DNA from: Nakamurella leprariae
GTDB taxonomy: Bacteria; Actinomycetota; Actinomycetes; Mycobacteriales; Nakamurellaceae
Direction of reading: 5' to 3'
DNA length: 64,000 bases
NCBI RefSeq assembly: GCF_016918035.1
Contig: NZ_JAERWK010000008.1
Location: 310,001 to 374,000 of the forward strand
A model generated the notes under the pieces. It was not told the DNA's origin, did not search any database, and saw nothing but the letters and a program-made list of their open reading frames with translations. Below are positions 43,279 to 55,160 of this stretch, in pieces (positions within the stretch are counted from its first letter, which is position 1; the number at the start of each line of letters is the position of its first letter). The translations under genes were made by a program, and so were the position numbers.

Positions 43279-45087
43279 TCAGGTGGTCGGCGGTGCGGCG
43301 GGCTTCTGCGGCTGTACGGCGGGCTGGACATCGACGCCGGCCTCACGGCGCTGCGCCGGGGTGATCGGTGCCGGCGCCGCGGTCAGCGGGTCGTACCCGC
43401 CGCCGGACTTGGGGAACGCGATGACCTCGCGGATGGAGTCCGCCCCGGCCAGCAGCATGACGATGCGGTCCCAGCCGAAGGCGATGCCCCCGTGCGGCGG
43501 CGCACCGAAGGAGAACGCGTCGAGCAGGAAGCCGAACTTCTCGCGGGCCTCGGCCTCGCTCAGCCCCATCACCGCGAACACCCGTTCCTGGATGTCCTGG
43601 CGGTGGATGCGGATGGAGCCGCCACCGATCTCGTTGCCGTTGCAGACGATGTCGTAGGCGTAGGCCAGTGCGCTGCCCGGGTCGCTGTCGAAGGTGTCCA
43701 GGTGCTCGGGCTTGGGCGAGGTGAACGCATGGTGCACGGCAGTCCACTGCGCGGAGGCCACGACTGCAACATCAGTGGTCTCACCGGCCGGCTCGAACAG
43801 CGGCGCGTCCACCACCCAGCAGAACGCCCAGGCCGACTCGTCGATCAGCCCGTCCCGACGGCCGATCTCGTTGCGGACCGCGCCCAGCAGCTCCTGGGTG
43901 GCCCGGCGCGTACCGGCCCCGAAGAAGATGGCGTCACCCGGCTGGGCGCCGACCGCGGCGGCCAGCCCGGTCCGCTCGTCCTCGGTGATGTTCTTGGCCA
44001 CCGGCCCGGCCAGGGTCCCGTCCGGCTGGATGGTGACGTACGCCAGGCCCGGGGCACCGCGCTGCTTGGCCCACTCCTGCCAGGCGTCGAACCCGCGTCG
44101 CGGGGTGGCCGCGCCGCCACGCTGCACCACGGCGCCGACGTACGGCTTGCCGGCGAAGACCCGGAACGGGGTGGCGGCGAAGTACTCGGTGAGCTCGGTC
44201 AGCTCCAGGTCCAGCCGCAGGTCCGGCTTGTCCGAGCCGTAGCGGTCCATCGCCTCGCGGTAGGTGATCCGCGGCAGCGGCAGGGTGATGTCGTGGCCGA
44301 TCAGCCGCCACAGCGACGAGACGATGGCCTCGGCCAGCTCGATGACGTCGTCCTGGTCCACGAACGACATCTCGATGTCGAGCTGGGTGAACTCGGGCTG
44401 CCGGTCGGCGCGGAAGTCCTCGTCCCGGTAGCACCGGGCGATCTGGTAGTAGCGCTCCATGCCGGCCACCATGAGCAGCTGCTTGAACAGCTGCGGCGAC
44501 TGCGGCAGGGCGTACCAGCTGCCCGGGCGCAACCGGGCCGGCACCAGGAAGTCCCGGGCACCCTCCGGCGTCGACCGGGTCAGCGTCGGGGTCTCGATCT
44601 CGACGAAGTCGCGGTCGTCCAGCACCGCCCGGGCCGCCCGGTTCACCGAGCTGCGCAGGCGCAGAGCCCCGGCCGGCTCGGCCCGGCGCAGGTCCAGGTA
44701 GCGGTACTTGAGCCGGGTCTCCTCGCCGACGCTGCCACCCTTGTCGGCGTCGTCGATCTGGAACGGCAGCGGCGCCGCCTCACCGAGCACGGTGAACGAG
44801 GTGGCCGTGACCTCGATCTCGCCCGTGGGCAGCTCGGGGTTGGCGTTGCCCTCCGGCCGGACGTCCACCGTCCCGACCACCTGGAGGCAGTACTCGGCGC
44901 GCAGCCGATGGGCCTGCTCGGCGAGCTCGCCCTCCCGGAAGACGACCTGGACCACGCCGCTGGCGTCGCGCAGGTCGATGAAGATCACCCCACCGTGATC
45001 TCGTCGGCGAGCCACCCAGCCGGCCAGCACCACGGTGCTGTCGGCGTCGGAGGCACGCAGGGAACCGGCACGGCGATCACGGAGCAC
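43279..45087 (-). CDS. aspS: Aspartyl-tRNA synthetase (AspRS/AsxRS)
   Basis: About 602 residues. Anticodon-binding OB fold at the N-terminus ([23 protein letters not shown]). Class II motif 1 region around [20 protein letters not shown], motif 2 [22 protein letters not shown], bacterial GAD insert in the middle, motif 3 [13 protein letters not shown]. Start: GTG 45087 gives [13 protein letters not shown] like relatives; a TTG at 45102 would add five residues. If GatCAB is present elsewhere the enzyme may be non-discriminating; that cannot be decided here. Confidence 0.96.
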   Translation of the reverse strand: MLRDRRAGSLRASDADSTVVLAGWVARRRDHGGVIFIDLRDASGVVQVVFREGELAEQAHRLRAEYCLQVVGTVDVRPEGNANPELPTGEIEVTATSFTVLGEAAPLPFQIDDADKGGSVGEETRLKYRYLDLRRAEPAGALRLRSSVNRAARAVLDDRDFVEIETPTLTRSTPEGARDFLVPARLRPGSWYALPQSPQLFKQLLMVAGMERYYQIARCYRDEDFRADRQPEFTQLDIEMSFVDQDDVIELAEAIVSSLWRLIGHDITLPLPRITYREAMDRYGSDKPDLRLDLELTELTEYFAATPFRVFAGKPYVGAVVQRGGAATPRRGFDAWQEWAKQRGAPGLAYVTIQPDGTLAGPVAKNITEDERTGLAAAVGAQPGDAIFFGAGTRRATQELLGAVRNEIGRRDGLIDESAWAFCWVVDAPLFEPAGETTDVAVVASAQWTAVHHAFTSPKPEHLDTFDSDPGSALAYAYDIVCNGNEIGGGSIRIHRQDIQERVFAVMGLSEAEAREKFGFLLDAFSFGAPPHGGIAFGWDRIVMLLAGADSIREVIAFPKSGGGYDPLTAAPAPITPAQRREAGVDVQPAVQPQKPAAPPTT

Positions 45088-45224
45088 AGCAGCGACGTCC
45101 AATCGGCGAGACGAGCCTGGTCAGCAGCGGCACGAGCCGCCCGGCGATCCTAGTCGCCGGGTGGAACCGCCGAACACGCCCGCGACCGGACCCCGCGCCC
45201 CGGGTCGCCCCGGGTCGGATCCTG

Positions 45225-45452
45225 TCACTCGGCGGGCAGGCTCGTCGCCGACGGCCGCCGGTGGTGACGCTGCACGTGGGCGCCGATCTCGGCGAGCCGC
45301 TCCGTCCGGGTCGCGGCCTGGCCGGTGGCCCAGTCCACGAAGGTGCGCTGGTCGTCCGGCCGCAACGCCTCGAACGCGGCCAGCGCGGCCGGGTCCCGGC
45401 GCAGCGCCTCGGCCATGTCCTCGGGAACGGCGACGCCCTTGTCGGTGATCAT
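45225..45452 (-). CDS. Small YdeI/OmdA-like helical protein
   Basis: 75 residues. ATG with GGGAGG 8 nt upstream. VPEDMAEALRRDPAALAAFEALRPDDQRTFVDWATG followed by a basic ATRTERLAEI helix matches the C-terminal OmdA-type domain of YdeI-like proteins. Only that short domain is present. Function poorly known; cytoplasmic. Confidence 0.65.
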   Translation of the reverse strand: MITDKGVAVPEDMAEALRRDPAALAAFEALRPDDQRTFVDWATGQAATRTERLAEIGAHVQRHHRRPSATSLPAE

Positions 45453-45564
45453 GCGGTGGACCTCCCGGAGTGGTGCGCGGCAGTCGGCACGGCCGAGTGT
45501 CCTCGCGTCCACCGCCGGCTGCCACCGGCCGCCGGTCCGCCCGGCGGGAACCCCCGCCGACCGT

Positions 45565-46329
45565 TCAGCGGGCCCAGCCGCGGGCCCGCTCGATCTCACC
45601 GGCGTCGGCCGCGGTCGGCGCGCGGAAGAACTCCTCCCGGTTGAACGCGCGGTAGGTCGGCAACCCGACCGCGGCGATGAACGGCTCGACCTGGCTGGCC
45701 TGCGCGCGCAGCGCCGCGATCTTGCGGTCGAGCAGCTCGTCGTCGCAGGTGAACCACACGGCCAGGTCAGCCTCGTCGACCCGCTCCGGTTCCAACCCGT
45801 CGACCATCATCACGCCGGCCGGCGCCGTCCCGCCGAACACCTCCTGGGTCCACCGGCGCGTCTTGGTGCCGTGCAGCAGCCGCGGCGGATCTGCCAGCGT
45901 CGAGAGCGCCAGGGTCGTCCAGCGGCAGACCGCGACGTGGTCCGGGTGGCCGGTGCCGCCGTCCGGCCCGAAGGTCAGCACGGTGTCCGGCCGGACCTCG
46001 CGCACCACCGCGGCGATCCGGTCGGCCGCCTCGGCGTCGTCGACCCCGGCGCACCCACCGTCCGGGTAGTCGAACCAGCGGTGGTCGGTGACCCCGAGGA
46101 TGGCCAGGCAGGCGGCCAGCTCGGTCGTCCGGACCGCCGCCCGGTCGGCCGGGGGCCGCGGGTCGTCGACACCGAACCCGGCCTCGCCCCGGGTGGCGGT
46201 GATGCAGGTGACCCGGCGCCCGGCGTCGACCGCCCGGGCCAGCAGCCCGGCCGCCAGGTAGGCCTCGTCGTCCGGATGGGCGAACACCCCGAGCACGTCG
46301 CCCAGGTCCCCGGTCAGGTCAGGCGCCAC
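45565..46329 (-). CDS. PIG-L (LmbE/MshB-like) N-deacetylase
   Basis: 254 residues from GTG 46329, chosen for its GAGGAGG site 7 nt upstream. Zinc motif VFAHPDDEAYLAAG near the N-terminus, the second ligand set in GPDGGTGHPDHVAVCRW, and ITATRGEAGFG. Family enzymes deacetylate N-acetylglucosaminyl compounds such as the mycothiol precursor or mycothiol conjugates, but this one cannot be assigned to MshB or Mca from sequence alone. Divergent from the TadG-like gene. Confidence 0.87.
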   Translation of the reverse strand: MAPDLTGDLGDVLGVFAHPDDEAYLAAGLLARAVDAGRRVTCITATRGEAGFGVDDPRPPADRAAVRTTELAACLAILGVTDHRWFDYPDGGCAGVDDAEAADRIAAVVREVRPDTVLTFGPDGGTGHPDHVAVCRWTTLALSTLADPPRLLHGTKTRRWTQEVFGGTAPAGVMMVDGLEPERVDEADLAVWFTCDDELLDRKIAALRAQASQVEPFIAAVGLPTYRAFNREEFFRAPTAADAGEIERARGWAR

Positions 46330-46533
46330 CGTCGTCCTCCTCGCCGCCCGGCACCGGACCGGGACGCACCCGCCCACGGTGGCAGAGGCGTCGTCCCGGC
46401 CCGGGACCCGGGGCCCCGACCGGGTGAGCGCTCCACGCACCGACCGGCGGCCGCCACCCGTCGGCGGCGAGGGCGTCCCCATCGGCGGGAACCGGCTCGA
46501 CCCGGCCGGCCGGCGCTCCTAGCGTTCGTCCAC

Positions 46534-46950
46534 GTGTCCCGAACCCGTGCCGCACGCGACCGCGGCTCGGTCACCCCGCTGATCATCGGCATGGCCGCCT
46601 GCCTGCTGCTGCTGTCGGTCGGGGTGACCGCGGCCGGATCGGCGTTCCTGGCCGGCCAGCGACTGCAACGGCTCTGCGACGGTGCCGCCGCGGCCGCCGC
46701 AGGCGCGGTCGACCGGCTGGTCTACGCCGATGGTGGGGTGCGGGCGGACCTGCCCATCGGCCCGGCCGCCGTCACCGCCGCCCGCGACCACCTGGCCGTC
46801 CGGGGTCCGGACGTCGCCGTGTCGATCACCGCGGTCGCCGGGGCGGTCACCGCCACCTGCAGCAACCAGGCGCCCATCGCGTTCGGCGCACTGTTCGGGG
46901 CGTCCACGCTGGACCGCACGGTCACCGCGTCGGCCCGCCCCGCCGTGTGA
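46534..46950 (+). CDS. TadE/TadG-like pilus-locus membrane protein
   Basis: 138 residues. GTG start; RDRGSVTPLIIGMAACLLLLSVGVTAAGSAFLAGQRLQRLCDGAAAAAA is a short basic N-terminus plus one long helix. This is the signature of TadE/G-like and Rv3654c-like proteins of actinobacterial Tad/Flp and secretion loci. The Cys in LCDGA and in TATCSNQ could pair outside. In relatives it is found upstream of a DEAD-box helicase, as here. Confidence 0.7.
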   Translation: MSRTRAARDRGSVTPLIIGMAACLLLLSVGVTAAGSAFLAGQRLQRLCDGAAAAAAGAVDRLVYADGGVRADLPIGPAAVTAARDHLAVRGPDVAVSITAVAGAVTATCSNQAPIAFGALFGASTLDRTVTASARPAV

Positions 46951-46990
46951 CAGGCGTGTCCGGACGCACAGCGCTCCCCCGGCCGGGGCA

Positions 46991-47020
46991 TCGACGTCGG
47001 CGCGGGTGTCCGGCTACACT
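46991..47020 (+). promoter_or_regulatory. Candidate promoter of the DEAD-box helicase gene
   Basis: TCGACG (46991-46996), 18-nt spacer, TACACT (47015-47020). Both are acceptable housekeeping-sigma hexamers for a high-GC actinobacterium. It would give a leader of up to about 100 nt before the assumed start. Confidence 0.4.
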
Positions 47021-47126
47021 GAATCGTTCTTGAAGTGCGTCGCAGGCGCCCATGTGGAAGTTCACTCATCCGGGCTGCGACCGACGTCCGTCATCCCGAC
47101 CGCCGTCCGCCACTTCAGCCTCGTCG

Positions 47127-49049
<1,923 letters not shown>

Positions 49050-49072
49050 GCTGCGGCACTGAGCAGCTGGTT

Positions 49073-49105
49073 CCGGCCGGTGACCCGATGGGTCACCGGC
49101 CGGAG
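49073..49105. terminator. Bidirectional hairpin between helicase and radical-SAM genes
   Basis: TCCGGCCGGTGACCC and GGGTCACCGGCCGGA pair perfectly over 15 bp with a 3-nt loop GAT. It lies 24 nt after the helicase stop and 18 nt after the convergent gene's stop. Confidence 0.8.
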
Positions 49106-49122
49106 CCGGCTCCGGGGCCGGG

Positions 49123-50199
49123 TCAGAACAACGACAGGGCCGGGGCATCGGTGGCGACGGCCGGCAGGCTGCCGTCCGGGAACGAGGACTCCTCGTCGCC
49201 GGGCAGGCCGCCCGGCCGATCGGGCAGTCGCAGTCCCCCACCGCCGATGCCGTGCGCGGCTGCGATCGTCCGGACCCGTTCGGTGAGCTGCGCCCGGTAG
49301 GCCCGCGGCAGGTTCGCCCCACCCGCGTAGAGCCGGGTGTACCGCTGGACCAGCTGCGGGTGCTCCCGCTGCAGCCAGGCGAAGAACCACTCGCGGGCCC
49401 CGGGCCGCAGGTGCAGCGCCACTGCGCTCACCCCGGTGACACCGGCCGCGGCCAGCTCGCCGATCAGCGCGTCCAGCTGTTCGGAGGTGTCGGTCAGGTG
49501 GGGCAGCACCGGCGCCACCAGCACACCGCACGGCAGGCCGGCGTCGCGGATCCGTCGGATCAGCTCCAGCCGCGCCTTGGGCGCCGGGGTCCCGGGTTCC
49601 AGCCGGTGTTGCAGGGCCGGATCGAGCAGCGCCAGCGAGACGCCCATGCCGACCGGCACGTCCCGCGCGGCCCGGCCCAGCAGCGGCAGGTCCCGGGCCA
49701 GGGTGGTGCCCTTGGTCAGGATGGAGAACGGCGTGCCGCTGTCGGCCAGCGCCTCGATCACCGGCGGCATCAGCCGGTAGCGGCCCTCGGCCCGCTGGTA
49801 CGGATCGGTGTTGGTGCCCATCGCGACCTGTTCGTGCTGCCATCGCGGCGTGAACACCTCGCGGCGCACCACTGCCCCGATGTTGGTCTTCACCACGATC
49901 TGCGCGTCGAAGTCGGCGCCGGGGTCCAGCTCCAGGTACGAGTGGGTCCGGCGGGCGAAGCAGTACACGCAGGCGTGGGTGCAGCCGCGGTACGGGTTGA
50001 CGGTCCAGCGGAACGGCATGGGTGACGAGCCGGGCACCTTGTTCAGCCCGGACCGGCAGTGCACCTCGTGGAAGGTGACGCCGGCGAACTCCGGCGTCCG
50101 GACGCTGCGCAGCCAGCCGGGCATCACCGACTCCAGGCGCCGCATCCCGGGCAGCGCCCCGACATCGTCCTCCCGCACCGCCTGCCGTTCCCATCGCAT
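49123..50199 (-). CDS. Rv2578c-family radical SAM protein (SPL-like)
   Basis: 358 residues. The FeS-binding motif CTHACVYC (C-x3-C-x2-C) is near residue 74 within NPYRGCTHACVYCFARRTH. Then IVVKTNIGAVVRREV, GTNTDPYQRAEGRYRLM, FSILTKGTTLARDL and GVSLALLD. The layout resembles the spore-photoproduct-lyase relatives of actinobacteria. Substrate unknown. ATG 50199 lies directly at the predicted transcription start, so the mRNA may be leaderless. A near-consensus LexA box overlaps its promoter, pointing to DNA-damage induction. Confidence 0.88.
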   Translation of the reverse strand: MRWERQAVREDDVGALPGMRRLESVMPGWLRSVRTPEFAGVTFHEVHCRSGLNKVPGSSPMPFRWTVNPYRGCTHACVYCFARRTHSYLELDPGADFDAQIVVKTNIGAVVRREVFTPRWQHEQVAMGTNTDPYQRAEGRYRLMPPVIEALADSGTPFSILTKGTTLARDLPLLGRAARDVPVGMGVSLALLDPALQHRLEPGTPAPKARLELIRRIRDAGLPCGVLVAPVLPHLTDTSEQLDALIGELAAAGVTGVSAVALHLRPGAREWFFAWLQREHPQLVQRYTRLYAGGANLPRAYRAQLTERVRTIAAAHGIGGGGLRLPDRPGGLPGDEESSFPDGSLPAVATDAPALSLF

Positions 50200-50206
50200 G
50201 CCGTCA

Positions 50207-50235
50207 TTCGTACATGCGTTCGAATGGAGCGTCAA
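50207..50235 (-). promoter_or_regulatory. Promoter of the radical-SAM gene, apparently leaderless
   Basis: On the minus strand: TTGACG (50230-50235), 17-nt spacer, TACGAA (50207-50212). The ATG begins 7 nt after the -10, so transcription should start at or next to the start codon. Confidence 0.65.
50208..50223. promoter_or_regulatory. LexA (SOS) box
   Basis: TCGAAC-GCAT-GTACGA on the minus strand: one mismatch to the actinobacterial SOS consensus TCGAAC-N4-GTTCGA. It covers the -10 and the proximal spacer of the radical-SAM promoter, an ideal repressing position. Confidence 0.75.
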
Positions 50236-50332
50236 GCCGACGCCATGTCGGTGACGCTGTGCGACCGGCCGAGTCGCGGCGCCGGGGATCCGCCCGAATA
50301 CTGATCACAACCGTCAGACCGGGGGATCGAGG

Positions 50333-51076
50333 ATGACTTCGTTGGTGCGTCAGGTGATCGCCGAGTTCGTGGGCACCGCGATCCTGGTGTTCTTCGCCGT
50401 GGGATCGGCGGTGTTCGGCCTGGACCGGATCGGCGCCTGGGGGGTGGCCCTGGCCTTCGGGTTCGTGCTGCTCGCCCTGGCCTACAGCATCGGTCCGGTG
50501 TCCGGCTGCCACGTCAATCCGGCCGTCACCCTCGGCGTACTGCTCCGCAAGGGCGTCAGCGCGGCCGAGGCCGGCGCCTACGTGGTCGCCCAGCTGCTCG
50601 GCGCGATCCTGGGCGCCGCGCTGATCAAGTTGGTCCTGGGCGTCGGCGACGTCACCGACCAGACCGGCGCGCTGGGCACCAACGGCTGGGGCGCCGACGC
50701 CGGCATCAAGAACGCCGGTGGCACCTTCCTGCTCGAGATCATCATGACCTTCCTGTTGGTCCTGGTCGTGCTCCAGGTGACGCACCGGGCCGCGGCGCCC
50801 GGATTCGCCGGCCTGGCCATCGGACTGGCGCTCACCGTGATCCACCTGGTCGGCATCCCGCTGGACGGCACCTCGGTGAACCCGGCGCGTTCGCTCGGAC
50901 CCGCCCTGTTCGAGGGCGGCACCGCGCTGAGCCAGCTGTGGGTCTTCCTGCTGGCGCCGTTGGTGGGTGGGCTGCTCGCGGCGCTGGTGCACCCGCTGCT
51001 CGTCGTCCCGGACCGGCCGGAGCGCGAGCTGTCCGACCCGACCGGCGCGGACGTGTCCGACAAGCGGCGCCGCTAG
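50333..51076 (+). CDS. aqpZ: Aquaporin (AqpZ-like MIP channel)
   Basis: 247 residues. Six helices and two half-helices with NPA boxes in [12 protein letters not shown] and [15 protein letters not shown]. The Arg after the second box is the selectivity-filter Arg. [18 protein letters not shown] is the first helix. It moves water, perhaps small neutral solutes, across the cytoplasmic membrane. The aromatic/His filter residues favour AqpZ over GlpF, though not tested by alignment. Its TAG overlaps the convergent hisS stop. Confidence 0.9.
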   Translation: MTSLVRQVIAEFVGTAILVFFAVGSAVFGLDRIGAWGVALAFGFVLLALAYSIGPVSGCHVNPAVTLGVLLRKGVSAAEAGAYVVAQLLGAILGAALIKLVLGVGDVTDQTGALGTNGWGADAGIKNAGGTFLLEIIMTFLLVLVVLQVTHRAAAPGFAGLAIGLALTVIHLVGIPLDGTSVNPARSLGPALFEGGTALSQLWVFLLAPLVGGLLAALVHPLLVVPDRPERELSDPTGADVSDKRRR

Positions 51077-52344
51077 TCCACCAGCAGCGCGGTGACCGCG
51101 GCAACCACCTCGTCGGCCGGCACGGTCCACTGCTCTCCACTGCCGAGATCTCGCACCACGACGTTGTTCTCGGCCAGCTCGCGGTCGCCGACGACCAGCG
51201 CCACGACGGCGCCGGAGGCATCCGCCTGCTTCATCGCCGACTTCAGCGACCGGCCGCCGTAGGCCAGATCGGTCCGGATCCCGGCCTCCCGCAGCCGGCC
51301 GGCCAGCACCGCCACCACCGGCGTGCTGCCCGCTCCGATCGGCACCCCGAACACCTGGGCCCGGCTCGGGTCGCCGACCGTCACACCCTCGGCCTGGGCG
51401 GCCAGCAGGGTGCGGTCGACGCCGATGCCGAACCCGATGCCGGACAGCGCGGCGCCGCCCAGCTCGGCCATCAGCCCGTCGTAGCGGCCACCGCCGCCCA
51501 GCCCGGACTGCGCGCCCAGCTGCGGATGCACGAACTCGAACGTGGTGCGGGTGTAGTAGTCCAGCCCGCGGACCATCCGCGGGTTCAGCACGTACTGCAC
51601 GCCGAGGCGGTCCAGGATGGCCCGCACCTCGCGGAAGTGATCGTCGCTCTCCGGGGAGAGGTGGTCGAGCAGCAGCGGCGCGTCGGCCAGCAGTTCCTGC
51701 ACGTGCGGGCGCTTGTCGTCCAGCACCCGCAGCGGGTTGATCCGGGCCCGCTCCCGCGTCGGCTCGTCCAGCGGCAGGTCGGCCAGGAAGGCCTGCAGCC
51801 GCTCGCGGTAGGCGGGGCGGGACGCCGCATCACCGAGCGAGGTGAGCTCGAGCCGGTACCCCGACAGCCCGACCGCGCGGAACGCCTCGTCGGCCACCGC
51901 GATGACCTCGGCGTCCAACGCCGGGTCGTCCGAGCCGATGGCCTCGATGCCGACCTGCTGCAGTTGCCGGTACCGACCGGCCTGCGGTCGCTCGTACCGG
52001 AAGAACGGGCCGGCGTAGACCACCTTGATCGGCAGCGGGCCGCGGTCCAGCCGGTGTTCGATCACCGCCCGCATCACGCCGGCGGTGCCCTCCGGGCGCA
52101 GCGTGACCGACCGGCCGCCGCGGTCGGCGAAGGTGTACATCTCCTTGGACACGACGTCGGTGGACTCCCCCACCCCGCGCGCGAACAGGCCGGTGTCCTC
52201 GAACACCGGCAGCTCGATGGGCGCGTACCCGGCCCGGTCGGCCGCCGCGACCAGCGTGCCGCGCACGGCGGCGAACTGCCGCGAGACCGGCGGGACGTAG
52301 TCGGGAACGCCCTTGGGCGCCCCGAACGGCACCTGCTGATTCAT
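51073..52344 (-). CDS. hisS: Histidyl-tRNA synthetase
   Basis: 423 residues. Motif 1 near [29 protein letters not shown], motif 2 [18 protein letters not shown], the histidine-specific [13 protein letters not shown] and GGGGRYDGL, motif 3 [10 protein letters not shown]. The C-terminal anticodon-binding domain ends VTALLVD. ATG overlaps the stop of the upstream MBL gene in ATGA. Stop codon TAG shares CTAG with the convergent aqpZ stop. Confidence 0.97.
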   Translation of the reverse strand: MNQQVPFGAPKGVPDYVPPVSRQFAAVRGTLVAAADRAGYAPIELPVFEDTGLFARGVGESTDVVSKEMYTFADRGGRSVTLRPEGTAGVMRAVIEHRLDRGPLPIKVVYAGPFFRYERPQAGRYRQLQQVGIEAIGSDDPALDAEVIAVADEAFRAVGLSGYRLELTSLGDAASRPAYRERLQAFLADLPLDEPTRERARINPLRVLDDKRPHVQELLADAPLLLDHLSPESDDHFREVRAILDRLGVQYVLNPRMVRGLDYYTRTTFEFVHPQLGAQSGLGGGGRYDGLMAELGGAALSGIGFGIGVDRTLLAAQAEGVTVGDPSRAQVFGVPIGAGSTPVVAVLAGRLREAGIRTDLAYGGRSLKSAMKQADASGAVVALVVGDRELAENNVVVRDLGSGEQWTVPADEVVAAVTALLVD

Positions 52345-53081
52345 CGGTCCACCGTCAGCTGGGTCAGGAACGGGTTGTCGATCCGCTCGTCGCCGATGGT
52401 GCTGGTCGGACCGTGCCCGGGCAGCACCACCGCATCGTCCGGGCGGGTCAGCAGCTTGGTGGTCAGCGACCGGGCCAGGGCCACCGTGTCACCACCGGGC
52501 AGGTCGGTGCGGCCGACGCCGCGGTTGAACAGCGTGTCCCCGGTGAACAGCACCTCGGGCCGGTCCGGTGCCGCGGGCACCCGGTACACCACCGAGCCGC
52601 CGGTGTGACCCGGAGTGTGGTCGACGACGACGGTCAACCCGGCCAGGTCCAGTTGGTCGCCGTCGGCGATCGAGCGGGTGTCCGGCGGGCGCAGTCCGTC
52701 CATCGACACCCCGGCCAGCCACACCTTGCCCTGCGGGCCGAGCGAGGACAGCGGGTCGTCGAGCATGGACCCATCGGCCGGGTGCAGGAACGCGGGGATG
52801 CCGTGCGACCGGCACACCTCGGCCGCCGAGTGCACGTGGTCGATGTGTCCGTGGGTGAGCAGCACCGCGACGGGCCGGATGCGGTGCTCGGCCAGCAGCG
52901 CCTCCAGGCGTTCGACCGCCTCCTGGCCGGGGTCGATCACCACCCCGTCCCGCCACTCCTGGTCAGGATCAGCACCGTCACCGGCATCCTCGGCGACACC
53001 CTCGTCCGGATCGTCGAGCGAGCGCGCCACCACCCAGCAGTTGGCCTGCAACGCTCCGGCCGGGAACCCCGCGATGAACAC
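52341..53081 (-). CDS. Metallo-beta-lactamase-fold hydrolase (glyoxalase II-like)
   Basis: 246 residues from a GTG start. Metal motif [12 protein letters not shown] (THxHxDH), then [25 protein letters not shown] and [15 protein letters not shown]. Similar to Rv2581c-type hydroxyacylglutathione-hydrolase-like proteins that sit beside hisS. Actinobacteria lack glutathione, so the natural thioester or other substrate is uncertain. An acidic insert ([21 protein letters not shown]) near residues 23-43 is unusual. Translationally coupled to hisS. Confidence 0.88.
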   Translation of the reverse strand: MFIAGFPAGALQANCWVVARSLDDPDEGVAEDAGDGADPDQEWRDGVVIDPGQEAVERLEALLAEHRIRPVAVLLTHGHIDHVHSAAEVCRSHGIPAFLHPADGSMLDDPLSSLGPQGKVWLAGVSMDGLRPPDTRSIADGDQLDLAGLTVVVDHTPGHTGGSVVYRVPAAPDRPEVLFTGDTLFNRGVGRTDLPGGDTVALARSLTTKLLTRPDDAVVLPGHGPTSTIGDERIDNPFLTQLTVDR

Positions 53082-53298
53082 CCGGCCACCCTAACGGCCC
53101 GGATCAGCGCACCTGACGTCATCGGGCCGGCGCTGCTCACAGCCTGTCCTCATGCTCGTCCGCACCGGTCGGCGCAGGTCGGTCACCTAGACTTCGCGGC
53201 CGGACGCCCGGCTGCGAGATGTGCGGACACATCGCCGGACCGGGACGGCCGTGCCGCGAGCGCGGTCCGGTCAGACGAGCAGTGGTGGAGGTCCTTCC

Positions 53299-54267
53299 GT
53301 GCCCAACAACGTGCAGCGTCGCGAGGCCGCGAAGCGCAAACTGCAACGGCAGCTGGCGCGACGGCAGCAGCAGGCGCGGGCCCGGCGACAGCGGCTGATC
53401 ATCGTGGGCGTGGTGGCCGGGGTGCTGGTCGTGGCCGGCGGCGTCTGGCTGCTGACCCGGCCGTCGACCACCGACACCACCGCCAGCGGCGCGGACGGCA
53501 CCTCGCTGACCTCCACCAGCACCGAGCCGACCACCCCGTGCTCGTACCCCGCGTCCGGGACGGCGGCCAAGGAGGTCGCGGCACCCGGCAACCTCTCGCC
53601 GCTGAACTCCGGCACGGTCGACGTCACGCTGGAGCTGAACGACGGCGCCGTACCGATCACGCTGGACCGCACCGCCGCCCCGTGCTCGGTGAACTCGTTC
53701 CTGTCGCTGGCCTCGCAGGGCTTCTTCGACGACACCACCTGCCATCGGGTCACCGACTCGGGCCAGCTCAACATCCTGCAGTGCGGTGACCCGACCGGGA
53801 CCGGCACCGGCGGACCCGGCTACACCTTCGCCGACGAGCCGGGCAGCACCGAGGAGCTGAAGATGGACTCCGAGGGGCAGGTCACCATCCCGGCCGGCTC
53901 GGTCGTGGTGGCCAATGCCGGTCCCTACTCGTCGACCAGCGGCTCCCAGTTCTTCATCACCGGCACCGACGCCCGGCTGGGCACCGGCTACACCAAGTTC
54001 GGCACCGTCTCCGGCGACGGCCTGGCGGTGATCAGCTCGATCGTCGACCGCGGCACCGCGGACGGCAGCCAGGACGGTGCGCCGGCCGAGACCGTGACGA
54101 TCACCTCGGTGCAGGTGCCCGAGGGGTCGCTGGACGGCACCGGGGACTACCCGGAGCCCACCAGCCCGGCCCCCACCGACGCCGTGCCCACCGACGCCGT
54201 GCCGAGCGAGAACGCGCCCAGTGAGAGCGCCCCGGCGGAGAGCACCGAGCCGGCCCCGACCAGCTGA
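53299..54267 (+). CDS. Membrane-anchored cyclophilin-type peptidyl-prolyl isomerase
   Basis: 322 residues. GTG with GGAGG 7 nt upstream. Basic N-terminal helix (RREAAKRKLQRQLARRQQQ), one membrane helix near residues 34-52 (LIIVGVVAGVLVVAGGVWLL), then an outer cyclophilin domain: VNSFLSLASQGFFDDTTCHRV, GGPGYTFADEP, VVVANAGPYSSTSGSQFFIT and TKFGTV. A Pro/Ser/Glu tail of about 45 residues has repeated PTDAVP. Helps fold exported proteins. Position between MBL/hisS and relA is as in mycobacteria (Rv2582). Confidence 0.9.
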   Translation: MPNNVQRREAAKRKLQRQLARRQQQARARRQRLIIVGVVAGVLVVAGGVWLLTRPSTTDTTASGADGTSLTSTSTEPTTPCSYPASGTAAKEVAAPGNLSPLNSGTVDVTLELNDGAVPITLDRTAAPCSVNSFLSLASQGFFDDTTCHRVTDSGQLNILQCGDPTGTGTGGPGYTFADEPGSTEELKMDSEGQVTIPAGSVVVANAGPYSSTSGSQFFITGTDARLGTGYTKFGTVSGDGLAVISSIVDRGTADGSQDGAPAETVTITSVQVPEGSLDGTGDYPEPTSPAPTDAVPTDAVPSENAPSESAPAESTEPAPTS

Positions 54268-54279
54268 TCCCGTCCCGGG

Positions 54280-54447
54280 TCAGCGGGCGGCGGTCGCCAG
54301 CCGCTGCGCGGCGGTGTTCCGGTGGCCCGCCACCGGGAGCACCCCGTACGCCGCAGACACCGGTGGGCGGTTGATCCCCATGCCCACCAGGAACAGCACC
54401 AGCGGGCCGTCGTGGCGGTGGGTGCGGCGGCCGGGACGGCTGTCCAA
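54280..54447 (-). pseudogene. Truncated DUF4188-like gene (55 codons)
   Basis: TTG 54447 to TGA 54280. The frame reads RTHRHDGPLVLFLVGMGINR, which resembles the start of DUF4188 proteins (monooxygenase-like, about 150 residues), then PVAGHRNTAAQRL and stops. About two-thirds of the family is missing. It is divergent from the frameshifted MerR gene, its usual neighbour. Confidence 0.45.
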
Positions 54448-54465
54448 TGCCAGTGGGGTGTCCTG

Positions 54466-55160
54466 GTGTGGATCTCGGAGTTGTCACGGGTGTCCGGGAC
54501 GCCGGTCCCGACGATCGAGTACGACCTGCGGGAGGGGCTGCTGCCCGCGGGCGAGGCTCGATCGGCGACCCGGGCCGCACACGACGAGGGACACGTGGCG
54601 CGGCTCCGGCTCATCCGGGCCCTGGTCGACGTGGGCGGGCTGCCGTTGCAGCGTGTCCGGGACGTACTCGGCGTGCTGGACCAGCCGCCGGAGACGCTGC
54701 ACCACCTGCTGGGTGTGGCCCACACGGCGCTGGCCCAGCCGGTCGCGACGTCGGACACCGGCCCCGGCGGTCCCGCCCGACCACGGGCGGCCGACGTGCT
54801 GTCCGCCGCCAGGTGGACCCGGGTGCACCCGGAGTCACCGACCGTGGCGCTCCTCGATCGGGCCCTGGACGGCCTGACCGCCGCCGACCTGCCCGTCGGC
54901 GACGACGTGCTTCGCGGCTGCTGGGAAGCCGCGGAAGACGTGGCCCGACAGGAGGTCTCGGGATCCCGACCGATCCGGCCGCGGCGGTCGAGTACGTCGT
55001 GCTGGGCACCGTGCTGTACGAACCGCTGTTGCTGGCGCTGCGCCGGCTGGCCCAGGAACACTTGTCCGCGCAATGGTTCTCACCCGGTTCCGACCGGGCC
55101 GGCCGCGACCGGGCCGGGCCGGCTCAGGCCGGCTCCGCTCAGGCTGAGGTCAGCCGGTAG
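54466..55160 (+). pseudogene. Frameshifted MerR-family regulator
   Basis: GTG 54466 opens the MerR helix-turn-helix VWISELSRVSGTPVPTIEYD-LREGLLPAGE (normally KYYLREGLLP), then GHVARLRLIRALVDVGGLPL and LDQPPETLHHLLGVAH. The frame is lost near 54960. The expected C-terminus (PTDPAAAVEYVVLGTVLYEP, LRRLAQEHLSAQWF) continues in the other frame to TAG 55158-55160, overlapping the relA 3' end. A single frame change would restore it, so a sequencing error is possible. Confidence 0.6.
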
